This document shows, in pieces, positions 54,013 to 62,585 of a stretch of DNA of 64,000 bases; the stretch's first letter is position 1; each line of letters starts with the position of its first letter. Position numbers and translations under genes: made by a program. The stretch comes from Acidimicrobiaceae bacterium (GTDB lineage Bacteria; Actinomycetota; Acidimicrobiia; Acidimicrobiales; UBA8592): contig PAQG01000014.1 in NCBI GenBank assembly GCA_002709645.1, forward strand, positions 7,395-71,394, written 5' to 3'. A model generated the notes under the pieces. That model worked only from the letters and a program-made list of their open reading frames with translations, was not told where the DNA came from and ran no database searches.

Positions 54013-54966
54013 ATGCCCCTTTCATTAATTCGTTTCAACCTTATTGATCCGTCGCTTAACTCAGAGTCTTTATCTTCGAGATACCAAGCAATGTTAGAAA
54101 TGGCAGAATTCGTTGATAAACATGGTTTTTTCATGGCTACATTTGAAGAACATCACGGCGCTGATAATGCTTGGAGTCCGACGCCTCTGATTAACGCTGC
54201 AACTGTTCTTGCGAGAACGAAAAATCTATCTGCGTCAATCTCTGCTCTTTTATTGCCTTTACATGACCCAATTCGGGTAGCGGAAGATATCGCAGTAATA
54301 GATTTAATGAGCGGAGGAAGGTTAACAGTTATTTTAGGATTAGGGTATCGACCAAGTGAGTACCAATTAATGGGTAAAGATTGGGAAAACCGTGGGAAAT
54401 TAATGGATGAATCCGTTCAGACTCTTCTTGACGCATGGACGGGAGAACCGTTTGAATATCGGGGAGAAAGCCACCAAATCACTCCTTCCCCCGTCACGAA
54501 ACCACACCCATTTATTATGATTGGAGGAACGAGTAAGGTTGCAGCCCGCAGAGCAGCAAGATTTGGATTACCGTTATCTCCCGCTGCTCATTTGCCAGAA
54601 CTAGAAGCATATTATTATGAGCAATGCGAAATACATGGCACACAAGGTTTTTGTGCCATGCCAGACGAAGAAACACAAATGACGTTTGTAGCTGAAGATC
54701 CCGATAAGGCTTGGGCTGAATTAGGACAATTTTTTCTCAATGAAGCATCAAAATATGCAAGTTGGCAAACATCAGATATCTCTTCGGCGGTTCATAGTCA
54801 CGCAACGACCCCAAATGAACTTAGAAAAGAAGGTATTTATCAAATAGTGACACCTTCTGAAGCAGTGCAACTTGAACGCATTGTCCATCATCCACTTTGC
54901 GGAGGAATGCCTGTTGACAAAGCATGGGAAAGTTTACAACTTTACGCAGATGCACTCGCAGACTAA
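54013..54966 (+). CDS. Luciferase-like (LLM) flavin-dependent oxidoreductase
   Basis: A 317-residue TIM-barrel flavoprotein. The F420/FMN-dependent LLM pattern is visible: FATFEEHHGADNAWSP-like residues (with HH), the ISALLLPLHDPIRVAEDIAVIDLMSGGRLTVILGLGYRPSEY stretch, and PFIMIGGTS. Such enzymes use FMN or F420; the type cannot be decided here. A GGAGGTCTT site precedes the ATG at 54013. It is separate from the panB gene by 96 bases. The substrate is unknown. Confidence 0.85.
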   Translation: MPLSLIRFNLIDPSLNSESLSSRYQAMLEMAEFVDKHGFFMATFEEHHGADNAWSPTPLINAATVLARTKNLSASISALLLPLHDPIRVAEDIAVIDLMSGGRLTVILGLGYRPSEYQLMGKDWENRGKLMDESVQTLLDAWTGEPFEYRGESHQITPSPVTKPHPFIMIGGTSKVAARRAARFGLPLSPAAHLPELEAYYYEQCEIHGTQGFCAMPDEETQMTFVAEDPDKAWAELGQFFLNEASKYASWQTSDISSAVHSHATTPNELRKEGIYQIVTPSEAVQLERIVHHPLCGGMPVDKAWESLQLYADALAD

Positions 54967-55062
54967 CTCCATTGATATTTTTCACACCATAAGGGCATTT
55001 TGAACAAATCCTCTACACTATGAAAAGCTTTAAATACCTCAATTACTTGAAGGGGGAAAGGT

Positions 55063-55947
55063 ATGGGCTCTAACTGGACAGCACCAAAAATAGCTCAACA
55101 TAAAGTTCGGGATGGGCAATCTCCCCTTGTCATGCTGACAGCGTATGATGCGCCAGGTGCTCACATGGTGAGTGAAGCAGGAGCAGACATTATTCTTGTT
55201 GGTGATTCTTTGGCAATGGTCGTACTTGGTTACGAAGATACGCTCCAAGTCACTATTGACGATATGGTTCATCACACAGCTGCCGTAGCGCGAGCAGAAC
55301 CGGAAGCATTTATTGTCGCTGACCTTCCTTGGATGAGTTACCACATTTCATCCGAAGAAACAGTTAAAAACGCTGCGAAACTAATTCGTGCTGGAGCCAA
55401 AGCAGTCAAACTTGAAGGCGGACAAGACCGGATCTCAATGGTAGAAGCAATTGTTAATGCTGAAATACCAGTAATGGGGCATTTAGGTTTAACCCCCCAA
55501 TCAGTTCTCTCACTAGGTGGTTATAAAGTGCAAGGTCAAACAACCAGTGCTGCTGTACAACTGTCGTATGAAGCCAAAGCTTTAGCCCATGCTGGGTGTT
55601 TCGCAATTGTTATTGAGTGTGTTCCTTCAATCGTAGGAAAGTTAGTGACGGATTCTCTCTCAATTCCAACAGTAGGAATAGGTGCTGGGCCGGATTGTGA
55701 TGGACAAGTATTAGTATTTCATGATTTGCTTGGCATGCATCATGAGCTTCAGCCAAAATTTGTTCGATCGTACGCAAATATAAAAGAAAATTCGATTGAT
55801 GCGCTTTCAGCTTTTGCTAGCGATGTTCGCAGTGGAAATTTCCCTTCTGAGGATGAAAGTTATCAAATATCAGATGAAGAAGCTGAAGCACTAGGGTTAT
55901 ACGGCAGTCCGCTTCCCAAATCAGAAGATCCACTTGCAAGCTGGTAG
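55063..55947 (+). CDS. panB: 3-methyl-2-oxobutanoate hydroxymethyltransferase
   Basis: A 294-residue enzyme of pantothenate synthesis. It adds a hydroxymethyl group from methylene-tetrahydrofolate to 2-oxoisovalerate to give ketopantoate. Visible pieces: VMLTAYDAPGA, the metal-binding VGDSLAMVVLGYEDTLQ, ADLPWMSYH, GAKAVKLEGG, GHLGLTPQS and GIGAGPDCDGQVLV. All are typical of PanB. The start is the ATG at 55063, with an AAGGGGGAAAGGT site. Other pan genes are not nearby. It is followed by the rpsF operon. Confidence 0.96.
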   Translation: MGSNWTAPKIAQHKVRDGQSPLVMLTAYDAPGAHMVSEAGADIILVGDSLAMVVLGYEDTLQVTIDDMVHHTAAVARAEPEAFIVADLPWMSYHISSEETVKNAAKLIRAGAKAVKLEGGQDRISMVEAIVNAEIPVMGHLGLTPQSVLSLGGYKVQGQTTSAAVQLSYEAKALAHAGCFAIVIECVPSIVGKLVTDSLSIPTVGIGAGPDCDGQVLVFHDLLGMHHELQPKFVRSYANIKENSIDALSAFASDVRSGNFPSEDESYQISDEEAEALGLYGSPLPKSEDPLASW

Positions 55948-56005
55948 GGACTACACGTCGGTATTTGATTGTTATACCACTACCCTAAGTACCACAATTT
56001 AACCT

Positions 56006-56050
56006 GCCCGCAGACCGACTGGGGGCCCCGCTTGCGGGACCAGAGGAGGT
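56006..56050 (+). promoter_or_regulatory. rpsF leader hairpin, candidate S6:S18 autoregulatory site
   Basis: CCCGCA (56007-56012) pairs with TGCGGG (56033-56038) and encloses ACCGA and a GGGGG/CCCC run. The AGAGGAGGT ribosome site follows at 56042. A hairpin with a bulged CCG upstream of rpsF is the known target of the S6:S18 complex in many bacteria; here a CCG is at 56015-56017. I cannot confirm the exact fold by eye. Confidence 0.4.
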
Positions 56051-56061
56051 AGAAACTCGTA

Positions 56062-56382
56062 GTGAATACACGAGCATATGAACTCATGATAATCATTGAT
56101 GGTGATCAAGAAGACACCATGGTTGATGAAGTCGTTTCAGGAGTTGACACTTGGATACAAGAACAAAGTGGTCAAGTCGTGAAAACAGACAAATGGGGGA
56201 AGCGACGCTTTGCCTATGAAATAAATCACAAATCCGAAGGATATTATGTGGTCTTAGAAATGACCACTGGGCAAGTAGATATGGAACCACTTGAACGGAC
56301 GTTACGGCTCACGGATGAAGTGGTACGACATAAGCTCATACGGTTGCCAGATCATGAAGCAGAGCGAAGAGGACTTCTCTAA
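56062..56382 (+). CDS. rpsF: 30S ribosomal protein S6
   Basis: A 106-residue bS6: it starts with a GTG (NTRAYELMIIID), and shows KWGKRRFAYEINHKSEGYYV, the conserved S6 core, near the middle. S6 forms a pair with S18 on the small subunit platform. It is the first gene of rpsF-ssb-rpsR-rplI, the standard bacterial order. A strong AGAGGAGGT site lies 11 bases before the GTG. Length is normal. Confidence 0.97.
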   Translation: MNTRAYELMIIIDGDQEDTMVDEVVSGVDTWIQEQSGQVVKTDKWGKRRFAYEINHKSEGYYVVLEMTTGQVDMEPLERTLRLTDEVVRHKLIRLPDHEAERRGLL

Positions 56383-56429
56383 AAAAGTTAGCTAAGTTAG
56401 AAACACGGACGAACATAAGGAAAATTAAA

Positions 56430-56879
56430 ATGGCATTTGATAACAACATAGTGATAGTTGGGAACCTTACCCGCGACCCAGAATTACGGTTTACCCAGTC
56501 TGGGGTGCCTGTGTGTAGTCTGGGTGTCGCATGGAATCAACGTTCTGGCCCCAATGGAGGAGAGGATAAATCCCACTTCTTTAATGTGACCTGTTGGCGA
56601 GACCTGGCAGAGAATTGCGCAGCCTCATTATCAAAAGGTATGAGGGTCGTCGTATATGGACGTATAGATTACTCATCATGGGAAGATAGAGACAGTGGAC
56701 AAACCCGGTCAAAAGTAGAAATACAAGCAGATGAAGTAAGCCCAAGTCTTAAATGGGCAACAGCTGAAGTGCATCGAAAATCCAGTAATGGTGGTGACTT
56801 TGGTGACAGTGCAGGAAGTGGTGGAAGCGCTGTTCAACCGGCTGCACCAGCGTATGACCCGAACGAAGAACCTTTCTAG
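56430..56879 (+). CDS. ssb: Single-stranded DNA-binding protein
   Basis: A 149-residue SSB. The OB fold has [32 protein letters not shown] and [10 protein letters not shown]; the C-terminus is glycine/serine-rich and ends in YDPNEEPF. The usual tip is DDDIPF, which binds partner proteins; here EEPF keeps the acid plus Pro-Phe form. SSB protects single strands in replication and repair. The gene is between rpsF and rpsR, as in many bacteria. Confidence 0.96.
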   Translation: MAFDNNIVIVGNLTRDPELRFTQSGVPVCSLGVAWNQRSGPNGGEDKSHFFNVTCWRDLAENCAASLSKGMRVVVYGRIDYSSWEDRDSGQTRSKVEIQADEVSPSLKWATAEVHRKSSNGGDFGDSAGSGGSAVQPAAPAYDPNEEPF

Positions 56880-56890
56880 AAAGAAGAAAT

Positions 56891-57355
56891 ATGCCTCCTA
56901 CCAAAAATAAGAAAAGAGCAAAAACCCCATCGGCTATGGACCGAAGAGGGAAGAAAAAAGTTTCAATACTGACACAAGAGAAGATTGAATACGTTGATTG
57001 GAAAGACGTTAACCTTCTTAGACGTTTTGTTTCTGATCGTGCAAAGATTCGTGCTCGTCGTGTAACTGGGAACAGTGCTCAACAGCAACGAGATATAGCG
57101 ATGGCAATTAAAAATGCTAGAGAAATGGCTTTACTTCCTTATACAAGCCGCGTGACAACCCAACGAGGAGGTCGTGGCGGGGACCGACGACAGCGAGATG
57201 ATGATCGCCGTCCAAGAGAACCTCGGGCACCTGAAAGCCAAAAGAAGCCAGTTGCTCCTAAGGTAGAACCAGAAATACAAGAAGAAGTTTTAGAAACTCC
57301 AGAAGTAGTATCTGAGGAATCACAAGAGACTGCACCAGAGGAGACGACAGAGTGA
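56891..57355 (+). CDS. rpsR: 30S ribosomal protein S18 with a long acidic C-terminal tail
   Basis: A 154-residue bS18. The core (residues about 20-90) has [19 protein letters not shown] and [25 protein letters not shown]. The usual N-terminal zinc cysteines are absent (the C-minus form). After the core, about 60 extra residues follow: an Arg/Gly/Asp-rich stretch, then a Glu/Pro/Val-rich acidic end. S18 is normally 75-90 residues, so this tail is unusual. Its end overlaps the rplI start (GTGA). Confidence 0.92.
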   Translation: MPPTKNKKRAKTPSAMDRRGKKKVSILTQEKIEYVDWKDVNLLRRFVSDRAKIRARRVTGNSAQQQRDIAMAIKNAREMALLPYTSRVTTQRGGRGGDRRQRDDDRRPREPRAPESQKKPVAPKVEPEIQEEVLETPEVVSEESQETAPEETTE

Positions 57356-57804
57356 AAGTTGTACTTCGAGAAGATGTTAGTGGAGTTGGCCACAAAGGAG
57401 ATGTTGTTGATATCTCAGATGGGTTCGCTCAAAATAAATTAATCCCGCAGGGAATGGCGTTTAAAGCTACTGCTGGGGCTGAAAGAGATGCAGAAAATAT
57501 GCGTAAAGCGCGTGAGGTTAAAGCTTCAGAAGAAAAAGCTGAAGCAGAAGAAATGGCTTCTCGCATGCAAGACGAGACCTTGGCAATTGAAATGAAAGCA
57601 GGGGAAGGCGGAAAGCTTTTTGGATCAGTCTCATCAATTGACATAAGCGCTGCGCTCTCTGATCAAAAAAATATTTCAATCGATCGTAAAGCTATTGTGA
57701 TAACTGACAGCATTAAAGAAGTTGGTACTTACTCAGTTACTGTTAAACCTCATCCAGATGTGGAATTTACGATTTCAATTGATGTCATAGCTGAAAGTGT
57801 CTGA
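57352..57804 (+). CDS. rplI: 50S ribosomal protein L9
   Basis: A 150-residue bL9. The N-terminal domain [33 protein letters not shown] binds 23S rRNA; the long central helix (about 45-75) is rich in Glu/Ala/Lys; the C-terminal domain follows. The GTG start at 57352 overlaps the rpsR stop, a typical coupling. The end overlaps the cupin gene by 8 bases. Confidence 0.96.
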   Translation: MKVVLREDVSGVGHKGDVVDISDGFAQNKLIPQGMAFKATAGAERDAENMRKAREVKASEEKAEAEEMASRMQDETLAIEMKAGEGGKLFGSVSSIDISAALSDQKNISIDRKAIVITDSIKEVGTYSVTVKPHPDVEFTISIDVIAESV

Positions 57805-58204
57805 AAAATCAGCTGATGGACCATTGGTTCGTCGTATCGAAGACAGTGATGAAGAAAATTGGTCAAACAATGACGGACTTATCGTGCGTTGGTGGACGTT
57901 ATTAAGCAAAGACCGAACCCCTTCTTCTGGGTTAACTGCTGGAATAGCAGAAATTCCTGTGGATGCAGTGGCGCCTGAAAGAGGACATTCACATGATCAG
58001 AATGAAATATATTTTATTTTGGAAGGAGAAGGAACCTTACATACGAAAACAGGAAAGAAACATGTGATCAAAGGGGACGCTATCTTTCTTCCCGGAGGAG
58101 AAGAACATCACATTACCAATACAGGCTTAGAGACGTTAAAGCTTTTGTATGTTTTTGATACAGATTCTTTTGACGATGTTGAATACGTCCCACCTTGTCC
58201 TTAG
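57797..58204 (+). CDS. Cupin-domain protein
   Basis: A 135-residue single-domain cupin. The first motif is GHSHDQNEIYFILEGEG, with His and Glu residues of a metal site; the second is GDAIFLPGGEEHHITNTG. These match the standard cupin pattern for a bound metal. The GTG start overlaps the rplI end by 8 bases, so it is in the same operon. The ligand is unknown. Confidence 0.85.
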   Translation: MSEKSADGPLVRRIEDSDEENWSNNDGLIVRWWTLLSKDRTPSSGLTAGIAEIPVDAVAPERGHSHDQNEIYFILEGEGTLHTKTGKKHVIKGDAIFLPGGEEHHITNTGLETLKLLYVFDTDSFDDVEYVPPCP

Positions 58205-58257
58205 TTACCCACAGTTTTTGCGAAATCATCCAGAGCATAATCCCCAAAAAAAACTTA

Positions 58258-58292
58258 GGAAATCCACAGTTTAAGTGGGTTTTCCTCTTGTT
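58258..58292 (+). terminator. Possible terminator between the cupin gene and dnaB
   Basis: GGAAATCCAC (58258-58267) can pair with GTGGGTTTTCC (58275-58285) with one wobble and a one-base bulge, and TCTTGTT follows. The weak U-run makes it a modest terminator for the rpsF operon. The same gap holds two DnaA-box-like 9-mers (TTACCCACA at 58205 and AAATCCACA at 58260). Confidence 0.35.
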
Positions 58293-58326
58293 AGTCACAG
58301 CCTTGATGCATCATTATTAATAGATA

Positions 58327-59730
58327 ATGTCTGATCAATATTTACCTCCTGAGGAACCTTTTGATAACCCTCCACAACGACGGTCTCCTCGCGTTCCACC
58401 ACATAACATTGCGGCGGAAGAATCTGTACTTGGGGCGATGCTTCTAACAAAGGAAGCGATAGCTGATGCAATTGAAATTTTGAACGATGATGATTTCTAT
58501 AAACCTGCGCATCAGAAAATATTTAATGCCATAACAGCGCTTTTCGCGACAGGAGAACCGGCAGATATTGTCACTGTCGCTGATGAACTTGGCCGTGCCG
58601 GGATGCTGGACGGAATAGGAGGAAATGCCGCACTCATTGATTTGCAAGCTAACACTCCAGCAGCGACAAATACTGTTGAGTATGCACGCATAGTGTATTC
58701 ACATGCACAACTGCGTCGGCTCATACAAGCAGGCGGTGAAATTGCAGAAATTGGGTTCTCTCAACCAGATGATGTTATTAAAGCAGTTGATGAGGCTGAA
58801 TCCCTAGTCTTTAACCTTGCTCAGGGAAGAGATTCCAATAACTACGCTGCCATTGAAGACCTGTTAGATGAGACATTAAATCTCTTAGAAGAACGAGTAG
58901 AGCGAGGAAATAAAGTAACAGGGACGGCAACTGGTTTTTCAGAGTTGGATGGAATCCTAGCCGGGCTTCAACCCAACAATCTTATTGTTATAGGAGCTCG
59001 ACCAGCGATGGGCAAAACTAGTTTCGGTTTAAATATCGCTGCCCATGCAGCTATGGAAACCGATGCTCCAGTCCTGTTCTTCTCATTAGAGATGAGCCAA
59101 TATGAAATCAGTCAAAGAATTCTATGTACTGAAGCACGAGTAGATTCCAGTAAAGTCCGTGTTGGAAGCATGACTGACGATGATTGGACGAAAATAAGTC
59201 ATGCCGTTGGTCGTTTGTCTGGAGCTCCTTTATGGATTGACGACAATCCCAACACAACCGTGATGGAAATCAGGGCGAAAGCCAGAAGGCTTAAAAGTAG
59301 GGTAGGGAATATAGGAATGGTTGTTGTTGACTATCTGCAATTGATGAGCGGTCGCATGCGTGCTGAAAACAGACAGGTCGAGGTATCTGAAATTAGTCGA
59401 AGCTTAAAGATACTCGCACGCGAACTCGAATGCCCCGTTGTAGCGCTTTCTCAGTTGAGCAGAAACCTTGAACAGAGACAGGATAAGAGACCGATGCTTT
59501 CCGACTTGCGTGAATCTGGCTCAATAGAACAGGATGCTGACGTCGTCATGTTTCTTTATCGAGATGAAGTATATGATGTTGAGTCACCTGATCAAGGAAT
59601 GGCTGAGGTCTTGATAGCTAAGCACCGTTCAGGGCCGACGGGAAGAGTGAAACTCGCTTGGCTGAAGCATTACACACGATTTGCGGATATGGCTAAAACA
59701 AGCGATACGCCACCTCCTGAAGAGTACTAA
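58327..59730 (+). CDS. dnaB: Replicative DNA helicase DnaB
   Basis: A 467-residue helicase. The N-terminal domain starts at about residue 25 (PHNIAAEESVLGAMLL); the RecA-like domain has Walker A GARPAMGKT (223-231), Walker B in MVVVDYLQLM, and the RESGSIEQDADVVMFL motif near the end. No intein interrupts the P-loop, although dnaB often has one in actinobacteria. It unwinds DNA at the fork and is loaded by DciA, encoded at 34151. Length is normal. Confidence 0.97.
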   Translation: MSDQYLPPEEPFDNPPQRRSPRVPPHNIAAEESVLGAMLLTKEAIADAIEILNDDDFYKPAHQKIFNAITALFATGEPADIVTVADELGRAGMLDGIGGNAALIDLQANTPAATNTVEYARIVYSHAQLRRLIQAGGEIAEIGFSQPDDVIKAVDEAESLVFNLAQGRDSNNYAAIEDLLDETLNLLEERVERGNKVTGTATGFSELDGILAGLQPNNLIVIGARPAMGKTSFGLNIAAHAAMETDAPVLFFSLEMSQYEISQRILCTEARVDSSKVRVGSMTDDDWTKISHAVGRLSGAPLWIDDNPNTTVMEIRAKARRLKSRVGNIGMVVVDYLQLMSGRMRAENRQVEVSEISRSLKILARELECPVVALSQLSRNLEQRQDKRPMLSDLRESGSIEQDADVVMFLYRDEVYDVESPDQGMAEVLIAKHRSGPTGRVKLAWLKHYTRFADMAKTSDTPPPEEY

Positions 59731-59736
59731 CACATT

Positions 59737-59937
59737 ATGTTTCTTGGGGAAAACCTCATTGTTCTTCTTGTCCTTGCCTTTGGCGGGGCGTTAGCGGTTG
59801 GAAATTTTCTTGCCTTAGTAAACACTAAAGACGCTCCAGAGAATAGAGATTATGAACGCCCACCATTGTTTCGTTCAATAACTATGATCCTTATAGGGCT
59901 TATAGCGGCGGTATGGGCAATCATTAGTCTTCTTTAA
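59737..59937 (+). CDS. Small two-helix membrane protein, 66 residues
   Basis: A 66-residue protein with a membrane helix at about 6-25 (LIVLLVLAFGGALAVGNFLA), a polar loop with NTKDAPENRDYERP, and a second helix at about 47-65. It begins 6 bases after dnaB and is followed by azlC on the same strand. I do not recognise a named family. The gene is supported by position and by its clear two-helix layout. Confidence 0.6.
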   Translation: MFLGENLIVLLVLAFGGALAVGNFLALVNTKDAPENRDYERPPLFRSITMILIGLIAAVWAIISLL

Positions 59938-59985
59938 GACATCTTCATTTCCTCAAAACTGATTGAAGTCCGTATCCTGAAAGCT

Positions 59986-60678
59986 ATGCAGGGAAATGAT
60001 ACCGTTCGACGGTCAATTAGAGCGCAAGCCTTATCAATAGGGTTAGCAATATCACCTTTCGGACTTGCGTTCGGAGCTTTCTGTACTGATGCAGGAATAA
60101 GCATGTGGGAGGCATTGGGTTTCTCTGCCCTTGTTTTCGGTGGGTCATCACAATTCGCTGCTGTGAGTGTCCTCGCGGATGATGGAACGGTGATAGCAGC
60201 CGTTACTGCCGGGCTTTTGTTAAATCTGCGTTCATTAGCATTTGGTGTTTCCATGGCGGCGTCTCTTAAAGGTTCATTTCTCTGGAGAGCGTGCATTTCT
60301 CAGTTGATGATCGATGAATCAACTGCTGTTGCATCAGCGCAATCAGTGCCAGAACATAGGCGTTACGGTTACATGTGGGGAGGGTTAAGCGTCTTCGTCT
60401 TATGGAACCTTACAACATTGATAGGTGTTTCTGCCCTTTCTGAAACAGAGTCGCTCATAGGGGATTTAGGAATTGATGCAACTATTCCGGCAGCTTTTCT
60501 TGGTTTAATCTGGGGCAAACTTGAAGATTCGACGCATAGGACTATTGGAGTTCTAGGGGCATTACTTGCGTTAATCCTTATTCCTTTTGCCCCTTCGGGT
60601 ATTCCCGTTATTGCGGCAGCAGGAGCGGTTCTTTGGGCGCAGCCTTGGAAAGCAAAGAAAGGAAAGTCTAGTGAGTGA
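59986..60678 (+). CDS. azlC: AzlC-family branched-chain amino acid exporter subunit
   Basis: A 230-residue membrane protein with about six hydrophobic segments. The N-terminal SIGLAISPFGLAFGAFCTDAGIS and SALVFGGSSQFAAVSVLADDGT segments are typical of AzlC, which pairs with AzlD to export branched-chain amino acids or related compounds. The end overlaps the azlD GTG start by 8 bases. The true ligand is not shown. Signal features for the start are an ATG at 59986 with no strong ribosome site. Confidence 0.85.
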   Translation: MQGNDTVRRSIRAQALSIGLAISPFGLAFGAFCTDAGISMWEALGFSALVFGGSSQFAAVSVLADDGTVIAAVTAGLLLNLRSLAFGVSMAASLKGSFLWRACISQLMIDESTAVASAQSVPEHRRYGYMWGGLSVFVLWNLTTLIGVSALSETESLIGDLGIDATIPAAFLGLIWGKLEDSTHRTIGVLGALLALILIPFAPSGIPVIAAAGAVLWAQPWKAKKGKSSE

Positions 60679-60985
60679 TGCAACTACGGTAATAGTTCTT
60701 CTTGCTGCTGGCACGTACTGTTTAAAAGCATTAGGCCCTCTCTATTTTGGGAACTCTCGGCAACTTCCCGTGAAATTTCAAGAAATAGCGTTACTTCTTC
60801 CCACACCGTTAATCGCTGCGCTTGTAGTTACCAGTACTTTTAGCGAAAACAATGAACTTGTTTTGGATGCGCGAGTAATTGGGTTGGTAGCAGCCGCTAT
60901 TGCACTTTGGAAAAAACTCCCATTCTTCATCGTTGTCATCATTGCAGCGGCAGCTACTGCATTATGGCGGCTCGCATTCAGTTAA
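60671..60985 (+). CDS. azlD: AzlD-family transporter subunit
   Basis: A 104-residue membrane protein with three to four hydrophobic segments, including LLLPTPLIAALVVTSTF and FFIVVIIAAAATALWRLAF. Pattern and size fit AzlD, the small partner of AzlC. The start is the GTG at 60671, overlapping the azlC stop; a longer frame to 60587 lies wholly inside azlC and is not needed. AzlCD are always neighbours, so the pairing is secure. Confidence 0.85.
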   Translation: MSDATTVIVLLAAGTYCLKALGPLYFGNSRQLPVKFQEIALLLPTPLIAALVVTSTFSENNELVLDARVIGLVAAAIALWKKLPFFIVVIIAAAATALWRLAFS

Positions 60986-61049
60986 TGGAAAACACTAGGA
61001 AGCGTTGAAAACTGCTCATGAAATCTTAAACAAGAGATAGGATACATCC

Positions 61050-61388
61050 GTGAGCGAAAGCACAGTTGAAAAAGTTAAAGCATCAGAAACGGTAAGTAAC
61101 GAAAAAGCACAGAACACTTTTTCAACTGCCATGGTCATTTCTGGCATTCGATGTGCTTTCACCTACGTAATCTTCCCTATTCTTGCTCCTGCATTAGGTA
61201 TCGCATCGGGTGTGGGTTCGGGAATAGGTTTAGTTGCAAGCCTTATAGGAATAGCCGCAAATATTTACAGCATTAAACGGTTCCATGCTTCAAATCATCA
61301 GTGGAAATGGAGAATAACAGCCCTTAATTTAAGTGTGATTATTTTATTAACCGTGCTTCTAATCCTTGATTTAACTTCATTGTTATAA
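61050..61388 (+). CDS. Hypothetical membrane protein, 112 residues
   Basis: A 112-residue protein with a polar N-terminus (about 1-24) and three hydrophobic segments at roughly 27-45, 52-68 and 90-110. The GTG start at 61050 is preceded by AGAGATAGGA. No family is recognised. It may be a small integral membrane protein, between azlD and the ABC ATPase on the same strand, 64 and 45 bases away. Its function is open. Confidence 0.55.
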   Translation: MSESTVEKVKASETVSNEKAQNTFSTAMVISGIRCAFTYVIFPILAPALGIASGVGSGIGLVASLIGIAANIYSIKRFHASNHQWKWRITALNLSVIILLTVLLILDLTSLL

Positions 61389-61433
61389 AGCTGCAGATAG
61401 CAGAAAACCTAGCAACGGACTACCATGTAAAGC

Positions 61434-62516
61434 ATGCTTGATAATAGACGTGTTGGTAGATTATCTTCTCAAAATCCGACTGCTCTGAAAGAAGTAGCAT
61501 CTGGCATACATGTTGACGATGTTATTGTTGATATAGGAAAGAGTCGTATTCTCACAGATGTGTGTGTTTCTGCACCGCAAGGTTCTTCTCTTTCTGTACT
61601 TGGTCCTAGCGGTTGTGGGAAAACCACGCTTTTACGGCTTCTTGCAGGATTACAAATCATAAGTTCTGGAAATGTATATCTAGATGGGGAAAGAGTAGCT
61701 TCGGAGGGTGTTTCTACACCTCCCGAACAAAGAAATATTGGTTTAGTTTTTCAAGATTGGGCTCTTTTCCCTCACTTAACTGTTCTTGAAAATATTGTTT
61801 TTGGACTCAATCGTTCCGAAAGGAAAATACCTAGTACGGAAACAATGGAACTTCTTGAAATGGTTGGTATTAGTGAACTCACTGACCGGCTCCCATCATC
61901 ACTCTCTGGAGGTCAGCAACAACGTGTAGCTCTAGCTCGTGCACTAGCACCTCAGCCTTCCGTTCTTTTGCTTGATGAACCGTTTTCTAGTTTGGATACA
62001 GGATTACGTGTTGAAGTTCGATCAGAAGTTGCTGATCTCCTGAAAATGTTGAATGTCACAAGTATATTTGTTACCCATGATCAAGACGAAGCATTTACTC
62101 TAGGTGACCAGGTTGCTGTGATGAACGAAGGCTGTGTGATTCAGCAGGACACACCATGGGAAATTTATCACCACCCAGTTACCCCTTGGGTTGCTGGCTT
62201 CGTAGGTGAGGTCAATAAAATCCCTGGGTTAGCATCAGGAGATGTAGCTGAAACATCAATAGGGAAAGTGAACCTTTGTCATTCCGCTCATGGTTCTGTG
62301 GAGGTTCTTGTTCGACCTGAAGAAATTCTTCTTGTTGAAGGATCTGATGCAATGATCACTCGAGTTGATTATTTTGGACATGACACTGTATACGAAATTC
62401 AAACTTCAGCGGGAATTGAACTCCGTTGCCGACGCGGCGGAGCTCCTTCACATAAAGCTGGAGATCATGTAGATGTTAAACATTCCGGGTTAACCACTGT
62501 TAGTTTCCCACGATAG
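61434..62516 (+). CDS. ABC transporter ATP-binding protein (FbpC/PotA-like)
   Basis: A 360-residue importer ATPase. Walker A is GPSGCGKTT (57-65), the Q-loop is Gln107, the signature is LSGGQQQ (157-163), Walker B is LLLDEP (178-183), and the H-loop is in FVTHDQDEAF. The last 110 residues look like a TOBE domain (VLVRPEEILLVEG). It resembles ATPases of ferric-iron, sulfate or polyamine importers. No permease or binding protein is beside it on this strand. The convergent gene is the FEA1-like lipoprotein, and a shared terminator lies between them. Confidence 0.88.
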   Translation: MLDNRRVGRLSSQNPTALKEVASGIHVDDVIVDIGKSRILTDVCVSAPQGSSLSVLGPSGCGKTTLLRLLAGLQIISSGNVYLDGERVASEGVSTPPEQRNIGLVFQDWALFPHLTVLENIVFGLNRSERKIPSTETMELLEMVGISELTDRLPSSLSGGQQQRVALARALAPQPSVLLLDEPFSSLDTGLRVEVRSEVADLLKMLNVTSIFVTHDQDEAFTLGDQVAVMNEGCVIQQDTPWEIYHHPVTPWVAGFVGEVNKIPGLASGDVAETSIGKVNLCHSAHGSVEVLVRPEEILLVEGSDAMITRVDYFGHDTVYEIQTSAGIELRCRRGGAPSHKAGDHVDVKHSGLTTVSFPR

Positions 62517-62535
62517 AAGTCACGACGAAGTAACT

Positions 62536-62569
62536 AAAAAAGCCGGGCCCTTTTCAGGACCCGGCTCTT
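62536..62569. terminator. Bidirectional intrinsic terminator
   Basis: AGCCGGGCCC (62541-62550) pairs with GGACCCGGCT (62557-62566). On the minus strand the mismatch becomes a G:U pair and a run of U follows (TTTTT), so it is a strong terminator for the lipoprotein. On the plus strand the stem has one mismatch and is followed by CTTTCT, adequate to end the ABC ATPase transcript. Confidence 0.8.
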
Positions 62570-62585
62570 TCTAGAACTGTGAGAA

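Noticed and set aside
60587-60670. Longer upstream start for azlD
   Set aside because: This extension is wholly inside azlC; the GTG at 60671 gives the usual overlapping start and the normal AzlD length.
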